Shown: positions 26,432 to 34,286 of the stretch, piece after piece
Numbering within the stretch: position 1 is the stretch's first letter
Layout of the letters: the number at the start of each line of letters is the position of its first letter
NCBI GenBank assembly: GCA_038843015.1
Contig: JAWBSH010000004.1
Coordinates: 91,122-155,121, forward strand
Direction of reading: 5' to 3'
Source: Zestosphaera sp.
GTDB lineage: Archaea; Thermoproteota; Thermoprotei_A; Sulfolobales; NBVN01
DNA length: 64,000 nt
Notes under the pieces: generated by a model
What the model was told of the DNA's origin: nothing
The model's input: the letters and a program-made list of their open reading frames with translations, nothing else
Databases searched by the model: none
Position numbers and translations under genes: made by a program

Positions 26432-26985
26432 GGCTTAATGACCTTACTCAAGTGGTATGTTGCGAATACTAGCGTTGCTGAAGCTTTCAATAATTCGGAA
26501 GTTATGAGTAGATGTATGCCTAGTTGTGACAGCATTAGCAAACTACTTAAGCCTCTGAGGAAGTACGTGAGGGAGAGTACGATTAAGTAGCTTCTTAAGT
26601 ACTTCCCACTAACGAGGAGAGAAACTGTCATGGATATTGTGAATGCCAGTAAGTCAGAGAAAGACACTAGTAGTAGGGGAGGCATGATAGCAAAAGCCTC
26701 CTCTTTACTTGCACACAACATAAAAAACAACATCACGAGAAAAGCTGCTGAAGCAGTTGAGGAAGATAATGTGTATAAAGTTAGAGAAATCTTAGGGTCT
26801 TCAAGAATGTTTGAGGTTGCTGAAGCTGCTTGACTGAGTGCGAGCAACATAAATGAGGCTGAGAAAAAACCAAGAAACTTAACACCTGTCCTTAGGTATG
26901 ACTTCAAGAAGACAGTAGATATGTATGAGAAGAGAGCAAGACACGCAATATTCAGTACGAGTAACATAAGCTGATAGAGGTCCAT
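26428..26985 (-). CDS. Polytopic membrane protein, 185 aa
   Basis: I do not recognise this protein. It has about six hydrophobic segments across its length and a short basic end (HLSKVIKP). I chose ATG at 26985 (MDLYQLMLL), since TTAGGGG lies about 9 bases ahead; ATG at 26994 abuts that motif too closely. Six-helix proteins next to a wHTH gene are common in archaea and have been suggested as membrane sensors, but nothing here proves it. Confidence 0.65.
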   Translation of the reverse strand: MDLYQLMLLVLNIACLALFSYISTVFLKSYLRTGVKFLGFFSASFMLLALSQAASATSNILEDPKISLTLYTLSSSTASAAFLVMLFFMLCASKEEAFAIMPPLLLVSFSDLLAFTISMTVSLLVSGKYLRSYLIVLSLTYFLRGLSSLLMLSQLGIHLLITSELLKASATLVFATYHLSKVIKP

Positions 26986-26997
26986 GAAGAACATCCC

Positions 26998-27465
26998 CTA
27001 AGATCTTTTCATTGTGAAATATGTCTGGTTAGTTAACCGTACCTCAATAATTACCCCTATCGTGCCCTTATGTGTCTCGAAAACTTCTACCACGAGCGTG
27101 ACATTGCCACTCGCAATCATGGGTCTCAGGCTATCGCCTGAAACCACTTTATTGCTTGCTTTATCTACGTAGTATGGTAGCAACATGAGAAAAACCCGCT
27201 TGTTTTTCTCTGGCCAGTAAGCATAGATACTGCTATCGACTCTCCGTATGTTCGATTCAGAAACGTAATCCCTGCCACGATGCAGACCATAACCCATAGA
27301 GCCTATGAGGAATGGTGGTGGCTTGACAGGCAAGTCAGAGAGTACCTTTTCTAATCCCGCCTCACTACCTCCTGTATCCGGGTACGTAGAGTATACTAAG
27401 AGTGGAGGCGTAAGTATTATCAAAACACCCAACACAAGTAAAGCAATCTCAGACTTACTTAGCAA
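26998..27465 (-). CDS. Secreted or membrane-anchored hypothetical protein
   Basis: I do not recognise this 155-aa protein. One hydrophobic segment (about 6-26) is followed by an extracytoplasmic domain with strands VFLMLLPYYVDKAS and GNVTLVVEVFETHKGTIGVIIEVRL. There is no catalytic motif. The start is TTG at 27465, with AAGGTG ahead. It lies about 12 bases upstream of the polytopic protein gene in the same operon. Confidence 0.55.
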   Translation of the reverse strand: MLSKSEIALLVLGVLIILTPPLLVYSTYPDTGGSEAGLEKVLSDLPVKPPPFLIGSMGYGLHRGRDYVSESNIRRVDSSIYAYWPEKNKRVFLMLLPYYVDKASNKVVSGDSLRPMIASGNVTLVVEVFETHKGTIGVIIEVRLTNQTYFTMKRS

Positions 27466-27528
27466 CTTTACACACCTTCCTAAACCTAAAAATCAAGAGA
27501 GTTTTAGAGTCTAAAAACGTGGTTATTC

Positions 27529-28011
27529 TTACTTGTTTGTAGATTCACACACGCATTCACATTGAGGAGTGCCTACTAAGTGATACGAGATTAGCTTTAC
27601 TGTATTACCAGAAATGTCGACTAAGTATGTGTAGACTGCAGTCCCGTTTGTTAATACAGCTATGGATTGAGTAGCTCTTAAGATTACCTCACCATTAGCA
27701 TCTACATACGCTCTTATTAATGGGTTGACTACCTTCAGGCTGAAGCCTTGACTTAGTAATTGTGAGGTCTCTGAATTAGATTCTAGTACACTCATTACTG
27801 TTGAATTATATTCTGAGCTTACCTCAATTGCCGGAATTCGTAGAACTCCGCGCTTGTGAGGAGTCCAAGGCATTCCAGGAGTCACTGACTGAATATTAGT
27901 TGTTGTATTATTGTTTGAGTCTTGAGCGTAAGCAGATATTACGTAGCCTGCTCCCACAGCAATTATCACCGCAATCACTGTCGCCATCACAGTAGCTTTC
28001 TTCAAGCCCAT
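27529..28011 (-). CDS. Secreted protein with pilin-like N-terminus
   Basis: This 160-aa protein begins MGLKKATVMATVIAVIIAVGAG: a short basic stretch, a small residue, and then an uninterrupted hydrophobic stretch of about 22 residues. That could be a type III (prepilin-type) or an ordinary signal peptide. The mature part starts with an Asn/Thr-rich spacer (SNNNTTTNIQ), has a beta-rich body and ends with three Cys in CECVCE. I took ATG at 28011 because GGTGAT sits about 4 bases before it; GTG at 28020 is possible. Confidence 0.55.
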   Translation of the reverse strand: MGLKKATVMATVIAVIIAVGAGYVISAYAQDSNNNTTTNIQSVTPGMPWTPHKRGVLRIPAIEVSSEYNSTVMSVLESNSETSQLLSQGFSLKVVNPLIRAYVDANGEVILRATQSIAVLTNGTAVYTYLVDISGNTVKLISYHLVGTPQCECVCESTNK

Positions 28012-28090
28012 ATACATCACCGTGAGTAGAGGGCCAAAATAAATTTAAAAGGATAACTCTCAAAAAGAGAGTCTCTCAGAGAGAATTTAC

Positions 28091-28205
28091 ACGGGGTAGG
28101 GGTAAAGCGCCTGAGACCGGGCGCGGAGCTAAACCCAGCGAAAGCCGGGAATGTAGCTCCAAACCTCCCCAGAACCCTCGCACTTTAGGGCGGAGAGGAG
28201 GTCAG
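28091..28205 (+). mobile_element. Solitary IS200/IS605-type right end with omega-RNA-like folding
   Basis: The 115-bp unit begins right after TTTAC (28086-28090) and ends in GAGGAGGTCAG at 28205. It can fold into GCGCC/GGCGC and GGAGCT/AGCTCC stems. A GGGG near the start faces CTCCCC near the end, a possible pseudoknot, and a terminal hairpin follows around 28176-28198. Two relatives lie at 59141-59286 and 61538-61677. No TnpB reading frame precedes it. It looks like the scaffold of a TnpB guide RNA with TCAG as its 3' border, so the host sequence from 28206 would be the guide. Confidence 0.6.
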
Positions 28206-28398
28206 TCGCTAACTCTTCAACGACTCTCTTTAGTGTTTCTTCCTCTGCGCTAGCTACTTCTTAGGCTCATCTACTTGTCTGCAAGACCTTTAAGACCTTC
28301 TCTGATTTTCTTGAGTATGAAGAGTATAGGGTACTATATCGTCTAAAAAGTGTGTTCGCGTGTAATGTGTATGGTTTTTAAGCTATGCTTTTAACTCC
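28206..28398. other. Gene-free spacer downstream of the IS-type end
   Basis: No ORF or structured element is visible. Together with the IS-type unit it separates two minus-strand genes by about 380 bases. Confidence 0.3.
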
Positions 28399-28731
28399 CT
28401 AAAATAGAAGTAAAAGCACGACTAAATGTATTGTAAAGATTGTCAAAGCTAAGATTGTGATGTGAGGCCATTTTAAAATTTTGTCTAAAGGCTTAAATTC
28501 TCGCTCTAATTCGCTCAGCACTCTTCGTTTAAGATCCTTTATAAGCTCCTCAGGAAGAGATCCTGCTGGCGCTTCCCTTAGGATAGGGTTTCCAGAATCA
28601 TCTTTACTTAGTTGAAATGAATATGGACCGTAAAACTTAATCCTGCTTATTCTCTTAACACTAAATATTATAACTAGAAGCACCACTATCGTATTAATTA
28701 GGGATATAGCAAGAGCCTCGGTTAACTCCAC
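28399..28731 (-). CDS. Small protein with two membrane segments
   Basis: I do not recognise this 110-aa protein. One membrane segment lies at the N-terminus (about 5-25) and one at the C-terminus (about 89-109). Between them is a short soluble loop with PAGSLPEELIKDLKRRVLSELEREF, probably helical. The start is GTG at 28731, with AGGGGAT ahead. It stands alone, next to a region of decayed genes. Confidence 0.5.
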   Translation of the reverse strand: MELTEALAISLINTIVVLLVIIFSVKRISRIKFYGPYSFQLSKDDSGNPILREAPAGSLPEELIKDLKRRVLSELEREFKPLDKILKWPHITILALTIFTIHLVVLLLLF

Positions 28732-28939
28732 GCATATCCCCTAAGCTTAAGTTTTGATCTAGGCTTAAAAACTTTGTGTTGAAACATGGCCCAACAAAGT
28801 CGAGGAATTAGAAATGAGGGAAGTAGTTACGATTATTAGCTTGTGATAGGAATACACTGTGACCTCAAACAGCGATCTAACAATGTTTTTCTAACTATAT
28901 CTCTGTTACGTTGCCTTCTCTGACGGGTTGTCATAGGTT

Positions 28940-29127
28940 TAATTAACTAGGGAAGACATTAAAGTAGTTGGCTGTGACGGATTTTACAGAACATTAAGCT
29001 CTTTCCCACTCTCGTATCTTGTAGTTATTAACGTGCTGAACCCGTGTTCGCTAAGGAGTTTAGTAAATCCCGAGTGATTGTCAACTAGTATTAAGACCTT
29101 AACCTCGACGACCTTCTCTTTAACCAA
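28940..29127 (-). pseudogene. Truncated metallo-beta-lactamase-fold protein (COG1237-like)
   Basis: A frame from TTG at 29127, with GGGGGTGAT 7 bases ahead, reads VEVKVLILVDNHSGFTKLLSEHGFSTLIT and stops at 28984 after 47 codons. The opening VLVDN-S-G and EHGFSxLI is the classic N-terminus of COG1237-type MBL proteins. The zinc-binding HxHxDH part is missing. After the stop, another frame continues with VTANYFNVFPS, reminiscent of the next family segment. This is a decayed remnant with its ribosome-binding site still intact. Confidence 0.55.
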
Positions 29128-29357
29128 GGGAAATCACCCCCTAATCAAACACGTAGATTTAATTCTAGAATACTTTTAATGCTGAACCTTTCAAGACATG
29201 TGTTGGCTAACCCTCCTGGCTTCCTCTTCGCTCTGAAGGACGAGACTCTGGCGCAATTCTTAGATAATGGACTACTGTATTTTAAGCGTCATCGTGCGTA
29301 AAGAGGCGTCTAATAACGCTTTTAGTTTTATGTTCATAAACTATAGTTTGGTGTAGT
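29128..29357. other. Gene-free spacer between decayed fragments
   Basis: I see no ORF. A TATA-like TTTATGTTCATAAACTATAG stretch (about 29329-29348) lies shortly before the next short frame. Confidence 0.25.
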
Positions 29358-29579
29358 GTGTTGAGAGTTTTAACTTTCTCGTGGGTAATTCTAGTAGGTA
29401 CTCAAACAGCATGTGTGAGTAACTACGTAGATAATGTAGTGAGGGAGGTTACAGGAGAGTTAAGCGTGCTGGACGTGTCTAGACTCCTTGTAGACGTCTC
29501 TCTTGACTTGAGATTCTATAGAAGCGTGACTCTAGAGTGTAAGGTTAGATCAATCCAGAAAACTCAAAGAAATAACTAG
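29358..29579 (+). pseudogene. Short frame, possible N-terminal fragment of a TraB/PrgY-like protein
   Basis: This 73-codon frame starts at TTG 29358. WVILVGTQTACVSNYVDNVVREV, then LVDVSLDLRFYRSVT, loosely follows the TraB/PrgY pattern ILVGTAHVSxxSVxxVxxxI ... DVVAVELDxxRYxxL, but the His of that motif is replaced. The protein then stops far short of the family length. It may be a decayed fragment or an unrelated small protein. It lies 27 bases before the epimerase gene. Confidence 0.3.
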
Positions 29580-29606
29580 TGAGTAGAGTTTACTTGAGGG
29601 GGGCTA

Positions 29607-30542
29607 GTGAAGGTTTTGATTACTGGTGGTGCGGGGTTCATAGGTCATAACCTAGCGCTTCATCTAATTAGGAGAGGATATGATGTTGTAGTAGTTGATT
29701 CTATGGAGAGGTCGAATGATTATGCCTTGAGGAGGCTTAAAAAGTTCGGAGTACCTGTTGTTGAAGGTGACGTGAGGAGATTTAGTAGTTACAGTAACTT
29801 TGACGTAGTGGTTCATGCTGCTGCTTACGTGAGTGTTGAAGAGTCTGTTAGAGAGCCTATCAAGTATCTAGAGAACAACGTCTTGGGCACTGCTAAGGTT
29901 GGCTATGAGTGTGGGAAGAAGGGTATAAAGCTAGTATACTTAAGCTCGGCAGCAGTCTACGGAGAGCCGCAGAAGCTACCTATCGGTGAAGACCACCCCA
30001 CAAGACCTAAATCACCTTACGGACTGAGCAAACTTCAAGGAGAAGAGATACTGAGAAATTTCGCCACAGTCTATAGTCTTAAGTACGTGACTTTAAGATT
30101 ATTTAATGTTTATGGACCCGGACAGAACTCCTCATACGCTGGCGTCATAACTAGTTTCATTCAAAGAGCTTTGAATAGTGAGCCATTAATTATTTACGGC
30201 GACGGGGAACAGACAAGAGACTTCGTATATGTTGGGGACGTAGCTGAAGTAATCGAGTTCTTGATCAAAGAAGAAGTGTTTGATAACGAGACCTACAATG
30301 TTGGTTCAGGACAACCCACAACAATTAAAGAGCTTGCTAAGACAGTCATGAAGTTAGTTAATAAGGATTTACCGTTAATACATGAACCACCAAGACCTGG
30401 AGATATAAGACACAGCGTAGCTGATATAAGCAAGATAATGAAGCTCGCTAGAATCAAGCCAACACCTATTGAGGAAGGACTTGAGAAGACCTTAAGTGAG
30501 TTGAGAACTGACTGTTCTTGCCTGACCTCCTCCCTGCCCTAA
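29607..30542 (+). CDS. NAD-dependent sugar-nucleotide epimerase (UDP-glucose 4-epimerase-like)
   Basis: This 311-aa extended short-chain dehydrogenase has GGAGFIG (7-13) for NAD, the catalytic pair Tyr138-x3-Lys142 in YGLSK with SSAAVYG before it, and LRLFNVYGPGQ and YNVGSGQPTTIKEL, typical of UDP-sugar epimerases and dehydratases. It would supply a nucleotide sugar for surface glycans. The start is GTG at 29607, preceded by GAGGGGGGC. The C-terminus ends in an unusual Cys-containing LRTDCSCLTSSLP tail. Confidence 0.87.
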   Translation: MKVLITGGAGFIGHNLALHLIRRGYDVVVVDSMERSNDYALRRLKKFGVPVVEGDVRRFSSYSNFDVVVHAAAYVSVEESVREPIKYLENNVLGTAKVGYECGKKGIKLVYLSSAAVYGEPQKLPIGEDHPTRPKSPYGLSKLQGEEILRNFATVYSLKYVTLRLFNVYGPGQNSSYAGVITSFIQRALNSEPLIIYGDGEQTRDFVYVGDVAEVIEFLIKEEVFDNETYNVGSGQPTTIKELAKTVMKLVNKDLPLIHEPPRPGDIRHSVADISKIMKLARIKPTPIEEGLEKTLSELRTDCSCLTSSLP

Positions 30543-30621
30543 AGGATGAAGTTTCAACCATAATAAATTGGAGGGAGCTTAAGTATTTTTAAAGAGTTCT
30601 AACTGCAGACTTAGAGGGGTG

Positions 30622-31186
30622 ATGAAAGTTTAAATATGTCGGATTTGCGGCACACTCAGGAGATGTTAGTGGAGAACTGATTTCAAGAACTTCAAGAATT
30701 ATTAGGGGGTTACGCGATTGTTGCGGTGTTGATGATTTAGTCTTAGTTGTCGGTGGTTATTGGGGTCTCATGAAGGAGGTCGTTGACTCGGCTCTCGAGC
30801 TTGGTTTCAAAGTCCTCATAATACCTCCTATAGACCAGGAAGAGGTTCCGTTTCCTGACGAAGCGATAGTAGTTAGAACGGGAACCTCCTACAGAATCAG
30901 GTCAGTATTCTTAGTCAGGACTTCAGACGTCCTGATAGTTCTTGGCGGTGGTGCTGGATGTATTCAGGAGTTAATAACTGCGTACACGGAGGGGAAGCCT
31001 TCTTACGTCTTAGTCAATACTGGGATGCCTACAGACATAGTTGAGAGTATGCCTGAATATATAGACCATAGGAAGCTAGCTCCTATAATGAAGTACCGTG
31101 ACGAAAACACGCTACTTAGAGACTTATGTAATCACTTAAAAACCAGCAAAACAACGAGTACTAAATACGCCGTACGTGTAGGGTAA
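30622..31186 (+). CDS. LOG-like Rossmann-fold protein (TIGR00725 type) with an apparent one-base frameshift at its start
   Basis: From 30629 the frame reads FKYVGFAAHSGDVSGELISR and later VVGGYWGLMKEVVDSALELG and LIVLGGGAGCIQELITAY, the SLOG-superfamily pattern GGxxGxM ... GGxxGTxxEL. It has no ATG, GTG or TTG codon before 30770. ATG at 30622, with an ideal AGAGGGGTG ahead, is out of frame by one base. Removing one A from the AAA at 30625-30627 gives M-K-F-K-Y-V-G-F and a 187-aa protein of normal family size. A protein starting at 30770 would lack the first Rossmann strand. Confidence 0.65.
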
Positions 31187-31307
31187 GCAGTTACGAGGTG
31201 TCTAAGCATATTAGAGAAGATAGAGAGGTTTAGACATAAAATCTGGAACGAGTACTATTAAGAAGCTGAAGAACTTACTAAATAGAAATTCTTCAGGTAG
31301 TTAAGTA

Positions 31308-31805
31308 ATGCCTTTCACTCCACTACACTTAGGTCCTCCACTAATCTTAGGCTACCTACTTAGGCGCCATATTCACTGGCCCACACTAATAATCACTTCA
31401 GTATTAGTAGACTTAGAACCCCTGACAATTCTTCTGCTTAACTTAAATACTTACCCTGTTCACGGATACCTACATACGTTCGCTTCAGCAGTTCTTCTCG
31501 GGTCTTTAGTTGGTTTAGTCGTGTGGTTGTTTAGAAAATATTTCAACCACTTATTTAGCTTATTTGTACTTACGACGAGGGACTCCTCGCTAAGTAGCTA
31601 TATGGTAGCAGGATTTAGTGGTTGGTTTATTCATGTATTGATTGACTCGCCGCTGTATTCAGACATAAGACCACTCTACCCGTTAAATATAAACCCTCTT
31701 TACTGCCCGTACGTAAGTGATGCGATAATTAAGTCATGTCTCTACTTAACTCTCATAGGTGTTGTTATCTACCTACTACATTTCTACAAGACTTACTTAA
31801 GATAG
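31308..31805 (+). CDS. Membrane protein of the MPFTPLHLGP (metal-dependent hydrolase-like) family
   Basis: This 165-aa protein with about four membrane segments starts with MPFTPLHLGPPLILGYLL. It contains VLVDLEPLTILL, YPVHGYLHTFASA and GFSGWFIHVLIDSPLYSDIRP. The conserved His and Asp residues in these segments mark the small archaeal relatives of YdjM/DUF457 inner-membrane hydrolases. Substrate and reaction are unknown. It is a single gene with about 120 bases on the left side. Confidence 0.75.
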   Translation: MPFTPLHLGPPLILGYLLRRHIHWPTLIITSVLVDLEPLTILLLNLNTYPVHGYLHTFASAVLLGSLVGLVVWLFRKYFNHLFSLFVLTTRDSSLSSYMVAGFSGWFIHVLIDSPLYSDIRPLYPLNINPLYCPYVSDAIIKSCLYLTLIGVVIYLLHFYKTYLR

Positions 31806-31978
31806 TGGATGACCTACAGAATTGGAATTTCTGTTTAGACGTTTCTATACGTAGTTTTCTTTTAGTCTACTAACTCTACCGACGCAATAACCTACTGTTT
31901 CTGAAGTTATTCAGTGAACTTTACTTGATCTATCATATTTAAAAACTTTGTAGCTGTTATTATAGTCAAGGTGTTAAT

Positions 31979-33190
31979 ATGAGGAAGCTTCTAGTTTGTT
32001 TAGCTATAGTGTTTGTCTTAATTTCCGTGCTTATCCCAACGTTTGCTGAGGCTCGTCCAGCAAGTATTAGACTCATTATTGGTGTTAATTTAAGTAGTAA
32101 TTACTTACGTGCTAAGTCAGTTATTGAGAGCCTTGGTTCTGTAGTGCTTGAGATTCCTGAAATAAGCGCGTTAGTTACTGAAGCTCCTCCCCACTTACTA
32201 GGATATTTAAAGTCTCTCTCGTTCGTTAAGTATGTTGAGGAAGACAAGCCTATCAAAACATCTACTGAGGTTCAGTGGAATGTGGGATTAGTTGAAGCGC
32301 CTGAAGTTTGGGCTCTAAATACTACTTACGGCGACGCCGCCTACGGATATCAAACAAGCATCAGGGTTGCTGTAGTAGATACTGGAATAAGCTATACTCA
32401 CACAGATCTTTACGGTTCTATAGACTGGTGTGTCGTCTCTTTAAGAAACACTAAGACGTTCTATAAAGGAACTAATTTGAAAAACTGCAATGATCAAAAC
32501 GGTCACGGAACACACGTAGCTGGAATAATAGCCGCTAGATTGAACGGCTTCGGCGTAGCCGGAGTTGCACCGAAAGTAGTCCTATACGCTGTAAGAGTTC
32601 TTGACGCCAGCGGTGGTGGTTACGTGAGTGACGTAGCTAAGGGGATAGTAGAAGCTACTAAGGGACCTGACAACACTCCAGGCACGAGTGACGATGCTGA
32701 CGTGATCTCAATGTCTCTCGGGGGACCTCACTCTCAGACACTTTATGATGCGATACTCTATGCGTACAGCTACAACGTAGTTCTAGTTGCTGCCGCAGGG
32801 AACGAGGGTGCCTCAACACCTTCATGCCCGGCCTGCTACAGTGAAGTCATAGCTGTAGGGGCCATAGACCAAAACTTAAGCGTCCCGAGCTGGAGTAACA
32901 AGAACCCAGATCTTGTGGCCCCGGGAGTAAACATACTCTCTACATGGCCTAGAAACAGGTACGTATATTTAAGCGGAACCAGTATGTCATGCCCACACGT
33001 CTCAGCAATTGTAGCTCTAATGCAAGCAATAAGGATTGCTGACGGGAAAGGTAAGCTAACACCAACGCAGGTGAAGGAAATCCTAACAACAACTGCCATA
33101 GACTTAGGGACTGCTGGATATGACGAAACCTACGGCTATGGATTAGTAAACGCGGTTGCCTCAGTTAATGAGGCATTAAACACTCCTTAA
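31979..33190 (+). CDS. Secreted subtilisin-like serine protease
   Basis: This 403-aa protein has a signal peptide (about 1-26), an I9-type propeptide (about 28-92) and a subtilase domain. The catalytic triad is Asp134 in AVVDTGIS, His176 in NGHGTHVAG and Ser335 in SGTSMSCPH, with oxyanion Asn275 in AAAGNEG. Paired Cys (150/170, 283/286) may form stabilising disulfides, and a DNTPGTSDDADV loop resembles calcium sites of thermostable subtilases. It is extracellular, probably peptide-scavenging. A TATA box (ATATTTAAAAAC, about 31939-31950) and GGTGTTAATATG define the start. Confidence 0.95.
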   Translation: MRKLLVCLAIVFVLISVLIPTFAEARPASIRLIIGVNLSSNYLRAKSVIESLGSVVLEIPEISALVTEAPPHLLGYLKSLSFVKYVEEDKPIKTSTEVQWNVGLVEAPEVWALNTTYGDAAYGYQTSIRVAVVDTGISYTHTDLYGSIDWCVVSLRNTKTFYKGTNLKNCNDQNGHGTHVAGIIAARLNGFGVAGVAPKVVLYAVRVLDASGGGYVSDVAKGIVEATKGPDNTPGTSDDADVISMSLGGPHSQTLYDAILYAYSYNVVLVAAAGNEGASTPSCPACYSEVIAVGAIDQNLSVPSWSNKNPDLVAPGVNILSTWPRNRYVYLSGTSMSCPHVSAIVALMQAIRIADGKGKLTPTQVKEILTTTAIDLGTAGYDETYGYGLVNAVASVNEALNTP

Positions 33191-33307
33191 GTAAAGCTAT
33201 TTGAGGACTTACACCTCTATAGGTTCCTCTCTTCACGCCCGCTTTTATCAAAGTCATTATCGAACGAGGCTCTCTGTAGCCACGCTTTCTCAGCATAATG
33301 GTATTAC

Positions 33308-33347
33308 ATATTTGAAAGCCTGCCCTTCAGGGCGGGGAGGAGGTCAG
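33308..33347 (+). mobile_element. 40-bp scar joining IS200/IS605-type left and right ends
   Basis: After TTAC (33304-33307) comes ATATTTGAAAGCC and a CCCTTCAGGG hairpin like the left end of the IS element at 63298. It runs directly into GGAGGAGGTCAG, the right border seen in the three solitary right ends. The two ends share the GGGCGGGG hairpin, so a deletion between them would leave exactly this scar. Confidence 0.5.
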
Positions 33348-33352
33348 TTCTT

Positions 33353-33423
33353 CAGAGCTGTCGGCGAGGAGCAACTCACAGAGCTTTGTCCTTGCTAAAG
33401 GTTCGTCAGATCATCGACTCCAG
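33353..33423. repeat. Copy A of a dispersed 72-bp repeat
   Basis: This sequence aligns with 40191-40263 over its full length at roughly three quarters identity, with one or two single-base gaps. Nearly all differences are C/T or A/G transitions. It lies immediately after the IS-type scar. No function is recognised. Confidence 0.6.
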
Positions 33424-33539
33424 AAAATATTTGTTGTTGGTTGTAAAATTTCTGTTCTGAGGGACTAAGTCTTTAGTTCAGTAATTGATTTTAATTTTTG
33501 TAGAGATAATCACATTGGTAGCGGTAAAGGTGTTGTGTA

Positions 33540-34286
33540 GTGAGTGAACGAGCCGTCGTTGTAGAGAATCTCGTCAAGGTTTATGGAAGGGACTCTATAG
33601 GCGTTGATAAAGTGTCTTTTATAGTCAATAGTGGAGAGATCTACGCGCTGGTCGGCCCTAATGGGAGTGGTAAGACTACTACTTTGAGAATCATATCTAC
33701 TCTGATTAAGCCTACCTACGGCAGTGTTTACGTGTTTGGGGTAGATGTTGTGAGGGAGCCTCTGCGTGTTAGGTCTATGATAAATTATCTGCCTGAAGAA
33801 GCTGGTGCTTACCGTGACTTAACAGGTCTTGATTTCATGAAGTTTATGCTCTCGCTGAGGTTTAGTAGTAGGGAGTTAGGAGATGCGATAGAAGAGGCCG
33901 TCAAGATAGCTGATTTAGGCAATTATTTAAGAAAGCCTGTCAGAACGTACAGTAAGGGCATGAAGCGAATACTCGCGGTCAGTACGGTCTTGGCTTCAAG
34001 ACCTAAGCTACTCATACTTGATGAGCCGACAACAGGTCTTGACGTCGAGAGAAGTCTTTACGTGAGAGACATGATTAGGAAGTATAATGAGCATTATGGA
34101 ATCACGGTGCTTCTAAGCAGTCACAACATGCTGGAAGTAGAGTACTTAAGTCACAGGGTGGGAGTACTTTATAAGGGGAGATTAATCGCTGAAGGAGCAC
34201 CAGAACAACTGAAGAAATCTCTGGGTGCTGTGAATTTAGAGGAGGCCTTCATGAAATTGAAAATGGGGCGGGGCGTCGCTGAGTGA
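33540..34286 (+). CDS. ABC transporter ATP-binding protein (ABC-2 type)
   Basis: This 248-aa ATPase has Walker A GPNGSGKT (39-46), the Q-loop region INYLPEEAGAYRDLTG (where the usual Gln is not evident), the signature YSKGMKR, Walker B LLILDEPTTGLD and the switch His in LLSSHNMLEV. The signature YSKGM replaces LSGGQ, as is common in ABC-2 exporters. It pairs with the permease gene, whose start overlaps its end by 4 bases. The substrate is unknown; drug, lipid or peptide export are all possible. Confidence 0.92.
   Translation: MSERAVVVENLVKVYGRDSIGVDKVSFIVNSGEIYALVGPNGSGKTTTLRIISTLIKPTYGSVYVFGVDVVREPLRVRSMINYLPEEAGAYRDLTGLDFMKFMLSLRFSSRELGDAIEEAVKIADLGNYLRKPVRTYSKGMKRILAVSTVLASRPKLLILDEPTTGLDVERSLYVRDMIRKYNEHYGITVLLSSHNMLEVEYLSHRVGVLYKGRLIAEGAPEQLKKSLGAVNLEEAFMKLKMGRGVAE

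Larger units (their letters stand above)
33191..33539. other. Gene-free interval containing the scar and repeat A
   Basis: Between the protease and the ABC transporter there is no supported gene. Apart from the scar and the repeat it contains only the promoter region of the ABC operon: a TTTAATTTTTG stretch around 33489, then GGTAAAGGTG before the GTG start. Confidence 0.4.

Noticed and set aside
33201..33398. 65-codon frame downstream of the subtilisin gene
   Set aside because: It spans the IS-type scar and repeat A; no start signals and no homology beyond the repeat.
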